From JBQTJJ01 sp052387235 (lineage in GTDB: Bacteria; Actinomycetota; Acidimicrobiia; Acidimicrobiales; GCA-2861595): a DNA stretch of 10,807 nucleotides. Made by a program: the position numbers and the translations under genes. Shown here in pieces: positions 7,827 through 10,807 of the stretch. Below the pieces are notes generated by a model. That model searched no databases. It was not told the origin of the DNA and saw only the letters and a program-made list of their open reading frames with translations. The DNA is taken from contig JBQTJJ010000175.1 in assembly GCA_052387235.1 (NCBI GenBank), forward strand, positions 1-10,807, in the 5' to 3' direction. The first letter of the stretch is position 1. Each line of letters opens with the position of its first letter.

Positions 7827-10064
7827 TCAGCGCGTACGGACAGGCTTCCGGTCCCGGCGCTCGTCGCTCAGCTCCCGGTCCGTGGGAAGGATGCCGTCGT
7901 ACCCGCGCAGGGCCTTGGGCCGTCCCCCGGCCGCATCGGACGAGCCGTCGAGGGCGGCCAGCTGGGACAGCCGGTCGACCGCCTCCGTGAGGTGCGGAGC
8001 GTCGCCACCCAGCGCCACGTACTTGCCGACCTCCGGCGTGAGCAGGAGGCGGGCCGCGTCGTTGTCCGACTGCGTCTGCGGGTAGTTGACCCACACGTCG
8101 GCGCTGGCCCGGGCACCGAAGGACACGCCGCCGTGCGACCACGCGATCTCGAGATCGAGGCGGTGACGCCCCGGGATCTCGAAGGCGAAGCCGTCGTTGG
8201 CGCTCCAGAACACCCGCGTCTCGGCGGCGATGGCGCCGGCGGGCTGCAGCGCGTCGATGGTGACGTCGTCGGTGCGCACGATGAACGAGCGCATGACCCG
8301 CTCCTCGCCGGACGCCCGGGTGACGGACAGGACGGCGTGCTGCGCCTCCAGGCTCACGTCGGTGGGCACGGGGATCGCCATCTGCGAGTTGTTGGTGAGC
8401 GTCCACGCCACCTTCAGGGGCTCGCCGATCTCGATGGCCTCGGACGCCAGGTCGATGCGCAGCTCCAGCTCATGGGCCGTGAAGTACTGGCGGTCGGGCG
8501 AGGGGATCGCCGGGCCCCCGTGACCCGAGCCGAAGGTGTGCCCACCCGGGCGTACCAGCGGATCAGGCCAGTGGATGAGGTGCCGGCGCACGTGGGCGTT
8601 GAAGGCGAGGTTGATGTCGTCCGGGAAGATGCCGGGCGGGCCTCCGAGCACGTTGGCCACGCTGGGCGTGGTGGTCATGATCGAGTTGTCCGCGCCGCCC
8701 TCGCCCTCCTGGTGGACCTGGTTGAACCCGTGGCCGAGCTCGTGGCAGGCACTGCGCAGGAAGGCCCGGGGAACGTCGCGCTGCTGCTGGTTGGCGGCCG
8801 TCCCGAAGAAGCCGGACTCGTTGGCCGGGTAGCCGTCGTTGCAGAAGCTGGCCACGCCCTCGCGGGGCACCACGATCTGGTCGTACATGACGCCACGACC
8901 GCAGCCGAGCTGCGCAGGGACGACGATCAGGTGCATGCGCCATTCCTGGTCCAGGTTCGTGGCCGGGTTGCGCACCGTGGTCATGAGGTCGTGGAGGTTG
9001 CCCGCCGACCAGCACGCGTTCGGGTCCGCCACGGCGGCCGGGACGGGCACGTTCACCTGGTCGTAGCTGACCGTGACGTCCCAGCCGGCGGTGGCGAACA
9101 CCGTGCGGAAGTCGTCGGCGCCGACCGACGCCGGGGCCACCGCGCCCGTGAGCGTGTCGATCTCGATGTTGGCCTTGCGGAACGAGGAGGAGACCCACCC
9201 CATGGTGAACTCGCCCTTGTCCACGCCGCCCTGGTAGAGATCGCCCTCGAAGTACGGGCCCGGGATGCCGATCGGCGCGGGGTTCTTCCGCTTCACGACG
9301 ATCTGCACCGTGCGGGTACCCGGTGCGGCGGGGAAGGTCCCGTTGAACTGGCCGGCCGGCGGCTGCGTATAGACGTACTCCTCGGCCGTGAGGGTGAGCA
9401 GGCAGTTGCCGAAGCCGATGCCGTTCCCGAACTCCCGGCTCTGCTTCACGCCCGTGACCTTGAGGTACGAGTAGTACCTGTTGCGCGGGTAGATCGGGAT
9501 GCCCAGGTTCAGGCTGGCGATCGGGGCCCGGGTCACCATCTCGGACAGCTCACCGACCGTGACGGCGCCGAGCGTGCGAGCGCCCGCGTCCGCCGCGTCC
9601 GCCTCGTCCTCGTCACCCGGGAGCCGGCGGACGGCCCCCTCGACGGCGGCGCTCACGACCGGGAAGGGGAAGTTCATGAAACGGTACAGGTCCCCGCTGA
9701 TGGTCCTGGTGGCCCCGGAGATCTCGACGCGCAACGTCCCCCGGTACGTGACCAGGGCGTTCGGCCGGTAGGTGATCCGGTAGCAGCCTGCGGGGAGGTC
9801 GACCTTGCACGGCCTCGGGAAGGGGGGGAAGGGGGGGAACTCGGCCACGGGGATCCGGCCGAGCTCCGCCGGCCGGCCCGGCAGCCCGGGGGGGAGCTCC
9901 GGACCCTCGGGGTTCGGGGTGAGGTCCTCCTCGGCCGCCATGCTCTCCGCCTCCGGCACCGCGCCGGTGGGGACGGGGCGCGCGTGCACGGTCTCCCGGA
10001 CCGGCGCCGGCTCACCACCTCCCGCGGGGGTGGGATGGTCGTGCGTGTGTCCGTTCGTGGTCAC
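7827..10064 (-). CDS. Metzincin-type zinc metallopeptidase with beta-rich N-terminal and Ig-like C-terminal domains
   Basis: A 745-residue protein. Residues 1-85 are Pro/Gly/Glu-rich and end in FPPFPPFPRP. Residues 86-130 (CYRITYRPNALVTYRGTLRVE) and about 185-310 look beta-rich. The catalytic region holds HELGHGFNQVH (441-451), an HEXXHXXNXXH form of the metzincin zinc site. Met463 in DNSIMTTT fits the Met-turn. Conserved-looking WRMHLIVVP, GRGVMYD and several Cys (351, 388, 408, 440) precede it. An Ig-like region spans about 533-662 (LKVAWTLTNNSQ), followed by a helical segment and a charged tail. No signal peptide or anchor is seen. The chosen start is GTG 10064 with GAAGGAG 5 bases upstream; it overlaps the small gene's stop by 4 bases (ATGTGA). 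A longer open frame upstream of 10064 only shadows the small gene. Family placement beyond metzincin, and the substrate, are unknown. Confidence 0.85.
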   Translation of the reverse strand: MTTNGHTHDHPTPAGGGEPAPVRETVHARPVPTGAVPEAESMAAEEDLTPNPEGPELPPGLPGRPAELGRIPVAEFPPFPPFPRPCKVDLPAGCYRITYRPNALVTYRGTLRVEISGATRTISGDLYRFMNFPFPVVSAAVEGAVRRLPGDEDEADAADAGARTLGAVTVGELSEMVTRAPIASLNLGIPIYPRNRYYSYLKVTGVKQSREFGNGIGFGNCLLTLTAEEYVYTQPPAGQFNGTFPAAPGTRTVQIVVKRKNPAPIGIPGPYFEGDLYQGGVDKGEFTMGWVSSSFRKANIEIDTLTGAVAPASVGADDFRTVFATAGWDVTVSYDQVNVPVPAAVADPNACWSAGNLHDLMTTVRNPATNLDQEWRMHLIVVPAQLGCGRGVMYDQIVVPREGVASFCNDGYPANESGFFGTAANQQQRDVPRAFLRSACHELGHGFNQVHQEGEGGADNSIMTTTPSVANVLGGPPGIFPDDINLAFNAHVRRHLIHWPDPLVRPGGHTFGSGHGGPAIPSPDRQYFTAHELELRIDLASEAIEIGEPLKVAWTLTNNSQMAIPVPTDVSLEAQHAVLSVTRASGEERVMRSFIVRTDDVTIDALQPAGAIAAETRVFWSANDGFAFEIPGRHRLDLEIAWSHGGVSFGARASADVWVNYPQTQSDNDAARLLLTPEVGKYVALGGDAPHLTEAVDRLSQLAALDGSSDAAGGRPKALRGYDGILPTDRELSDERRDRKPVRTR
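9819..9839 (-). repeat. Tandem 9-base repeat with two C7 tracts inside the metzincin gene
   Basis: Minus strand reads TTC CCC CCC twice and then TTC, encoding FPPFPPF (residues 76-82). On the + strand the two runs are G7 at 9822-9828 and 9831-9837, preceded by GGG at 9817-9819. Homopolymers of this length in a coding region can slip during replication. The + strand also has enough closely spaced G-runs for a G-quadruplex on the template strand of this gene. Confidence 0.75.
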
Positions 10065-10456
10065 ATCGGCTCCTTCGTGTCGGTTCCGGAGGAATCGCCC
10101 CCGGGCGGCGCCGCCGGCAGGCGGCGATAGTGCAGGCGGCACCCTTCGGGATCCAGGACCGTGAGCTCGTCCGCCGTCACCGTGCACGGGTAGGTGACCA
10201 GCTCGTCGGTCGCGGTCTGGATGCGGAGCCGGTCCGGGGCGAGGCGGTGATAGATCCCGGCGTCCCACCGCAGGAAGCCCTGCGCCGGACCCTTGGTTCC
10301 GAGGAACGTCCCCTCGAAGAACTCCACCACGTCCGGGTAGAGGTCGGCGCAGGCTTCCGAGCGCGCCTTGGCCCAACGGCCCTCGACGCTGCGGCCGCTG
10401 CCGGCGTCGCTCGCTGCATCCGGGCGCGGCTCTACCGGCCCAGTGCCTACCCCCAC
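10061..10456 (-). CDS. Small beta-rich protein of unknown function, coupled to the metzincin gene
   Basis: A 131-residue protein that I do not recognise as a named family. Residues 1-35 are low-complexity. Residues 36-115 look like a compact beta domain with alternating polar and apolar strands: DLYPDVVEFFEGTFLG, GFLRWDAGIYHRL, DRLRIQTATDELVTY, then TVTADELTVLDPEGCRLHYRRL. This is reminiscent of lipocalin- or META-like small barrels. Cys36, Cys91 and Cys106 are present. There is no signal peptide. The chosen start GTG 10456 is preceded by GGAAGGGG at 4-base spacing and lies after a candidate promoter. Longer in-frame starts at ATG 10552 and ATG 10582 lie in or above that promoter, and their extra residues are Arg/Gly-rich and unconvincing. 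The last codon and stop (ATGTGA) overlap the metzincin GTG, so the two proteins are probably made together. Confidence 0.7.
   Translation of the reverse strand: MGVGTGPVEPRPDAASDAGSGRSVEGRWAKARSEACADLYPDVVEFFEGTFLGTKGPAQGFLRWDAGIYHRLAPDRLRIQTATDELVTYPCTVTADELTVLDPEGCRLHYRRLPAAPPGGDSSGTDTKEPM
10070..10076 (-). promoter_or_regulatory. Ribosome binding site of the metzincin gene
   Basis: Minus-strand GAAGGAG ends 5 bases before GTG 10064, inside the last codons of the small upstream gene. It is the best Shine-Dalgarno in the window and decides the protease start against the longer open frame that continues upstream to 10376. Confidence 0.8.
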
Positions 10457-10516
10457 ATTTCCCCTTCCCCCACTGCCAGCGGCAGAATGTCGACCTTGAC
10501 GACTCTGCCGCCGGAC

Positions 10517-10545
10517 AGTCTGCGCCCGTTTCCAGGTCGTGTCAA
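10517..10545 (-). promoter_or_regulatory. Candidate sigma-70-type promoter of the protease unit
   Basis: On the minus strand a perfect TTGACA (10545-10540) is followed, after 17 bases, by CAGACT (10522-10517), a reasonable -10 of CAnnnT type. Predicted transcription would begin near 10510, leaving a leader of about 55 bases before GTG 10456. The leader holds a small hairpin (CTGCC/GGCAG, 10473-10485) next to the ribosome site. An imperfect palindrome GACT(12)AGTC at 10501-10520 overlaps the start region and could be an operator, but matches only 7 of 10 pairs. Confidence 0.5.
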
Positions 10546-10576
10546 GGGCCATCGGTGGGGGCCGCGCAACCCCCTG

Positions 10577-10585
10577 TGCCATGCT
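10577..10585 (+). promoter_or_regulatory. Candidate extended -10 element of tRNA-His
   Basis: TGC-CATGCT (TGn followed by CAnnnT) ends 10 bases before the tRNA-His 5' end at 10596, the distance expected for a tRNA promoter. No good -35 is seen. The bases also form a 6-bp inverted repeat CCATGC/GCATGG (10579-10597) that runs into the tRNA, so chance cannot be excluded. Confidence 0.3.
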
Positions 10586-10595
10586 GTTCGGGCAT

Positions 10596-10670
10596 GGTGG
10601 CTATAGCTCAGTTGGTTAGAGCGCCTGGTTGTGGTCCAGGAGGTCGGGGGTTCGAGTCCCCTTAGCCACC
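10596..10670 (+). tRNA. tRNA-His (anticodon GTG)
   Basis: A full cloverleaf is present. The acceptor is GTGGCTA (10597-10603) with TAGCCAC (10663-10669), and the anticodon stem is CCTGG/CCAGG around loop TTGTGGT with anticodon GTG at 10631-10633. The T arm is GGGGG-TTCGAGT-CCCCT. The histidine-specific extra pair is encoded: G-1 at 10596 opposite discriminator C73 at 10670. The CCA end is not encoded, so it would be added by the CCA enzyme. Confidence 0.97.
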
Positions 10671-10732
10671 CTCCTCGCGAGCCGGCGGACGCGTGGCGCT
10701 CTCCAACCGTCCAAGTAAGGTTGTCGGCTCAC
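10671..10732 (+). promoter_or_regulatory. Spacer between the two tRNA genes with a candidate -10 box
   Basis: TAAGGT (10716-10721, TAnnnT) ends 11 bases before tRNA-Lys and could be its own -10; no convincing -35 is seen. The same area has a short inverted repeat CAACC (10704-10708) and GGTTG (10719-10723), a weak terminator or processing hairpin. The sequence does not decide whether the two tRNAs form one transcript. Confidence 0.3.
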
Positions 10733-10804
10733 GCGCCTCTAGCTCAACGGCAGAGCAACGGACTCTTAATCCGCAGGTTCTGGGTTCGAATCCCAGGGGG
10801 CGCA
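10733..10804 (+). tRNA. tRNA-Lys (anticodon CTT)
   Basis: A complete 72-base cloverleaf. The acceptor GCGCCTC (10733-10739) pairs with GGGGCGC (10797-10803) including one G-U pair, with discriminator A at 10804. The D stem is GCTC/GAGC, the anticodon loop CTCTTAA has CTT at 10765-10767, and the T arm is CTGGG-TTCGAAT-CCCAG. The outermost anticodon-stem pair is an A-C mismatch (10758 and 10774). The CCA end is not encoded. Confidence 0.96.
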
Positions 10805-10807
10805 CTC

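Noticed and set aside
7741..8406. In-frame open extension of the M1-like gene upstream of ATG 7740
   Set aside because: It runs antiparallel-free but in another frame through the end of the metzincin gene, has Arg/Pro/Gly-rich composition, and ATG 7740 begins directly at an ordered beta domain with its own ribosome site.
8463..8474. Second His-Glu pair (residues 531-532) in the metzincin
   Set aside because: It is followed by LELRI, not by a second His at the needed spacing, so it is not a zinc motif.
7746..10130. 794-codon open frame on the + strand opposite the metzincin gene
   Set aside because: GC-rich DNA leaves long open frames opposite real genes. The translation is a Val/Arg/Gly/His-rich string with no motif, while the minus strand gives a coherent zinc peptidase.
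10450..10458. ATG at 10458 on the minus strand next to the ribosome site of the small gene
   Set aside because: It gives only Met-Trp-Gly followed by a stop; the in-frame GTG two bases on gives the 131-residue protein. A tiny leader peptide is conceivable but unsupported.
1..10807. CRISPR arrays, insertion sequences, attachment sites, phage or toxin-antitoxin genes
   Set aside because: No regularly spaced repeats, transposase motifs or terminal inverted repeats were seen. The tRNAs lie at the edge and show no duplicated 3' end inside the window.

Overview
The window is very GC-rich, carries two CCA-less tRNA genes and uses GTG starts with 4-base start/stop overlaps. This fits a high-GC actinobacterium. 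An Acidimicrobiia-type soil or water organism is a guess from general appearance only. There is no insertion sequence, CRISPR array, rRNA or phage gene.

Left half, + strand (1-5492): a tightly packed fructose phosphotransferase (PTS) operon. In order it holds the C-terminal part of a DeoR-family regulator (5' end outside the window), 1-phosphofructokinase, a separate fructose EIIA, a fused EIIB-EIIC permease, HPr and Enzyme I. Four of the five junctions overlap and the fifth leaves 10 bases. The six genes therefore encode a complete phosphate path: PEP to EI (His187/Cys500 site), HPr (His15), EIIA (His70), EIIB (Cys9), then fructose entering through EIIC. The resulting fructose-1-phosphate is phosphorylated by FruK to fructose-1,6-bisphosphate. 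The regulator at the head is the likely sensor. The operon promoter lies upstream of the window.

Middle and right, - strand (10456 down to 5527): a three-gene unit converging on the PTS operon. It starts from a candidate promoter near 10517-10545. First comes a small 131-residue protein of unknown function that reads as a beta-rich domain. It overlaps by 4 bases a 745-residue zinc metallopeptidase of metzincin type (HELGHGFNQVH plus a Met-turn). After a strong 13-bp hairpin follows a 737-residue M1-like (gluzincin) metallopeptidase with GGME, HEXXH-18-E and a downstream Tyr. Neither protease shows a signal peptide or membrane segment. Two zinc peptidases of different clans, co-directional with a small coupled protein, make up the least explained part of the window.

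Right edge (10596-10804, + strand): tRNA-His(GTG) and tRNA-Lys(CTT), divergent from the protease unit. The 140 bases between tRNA-His and the small gene hold candidate promoters for both directions.
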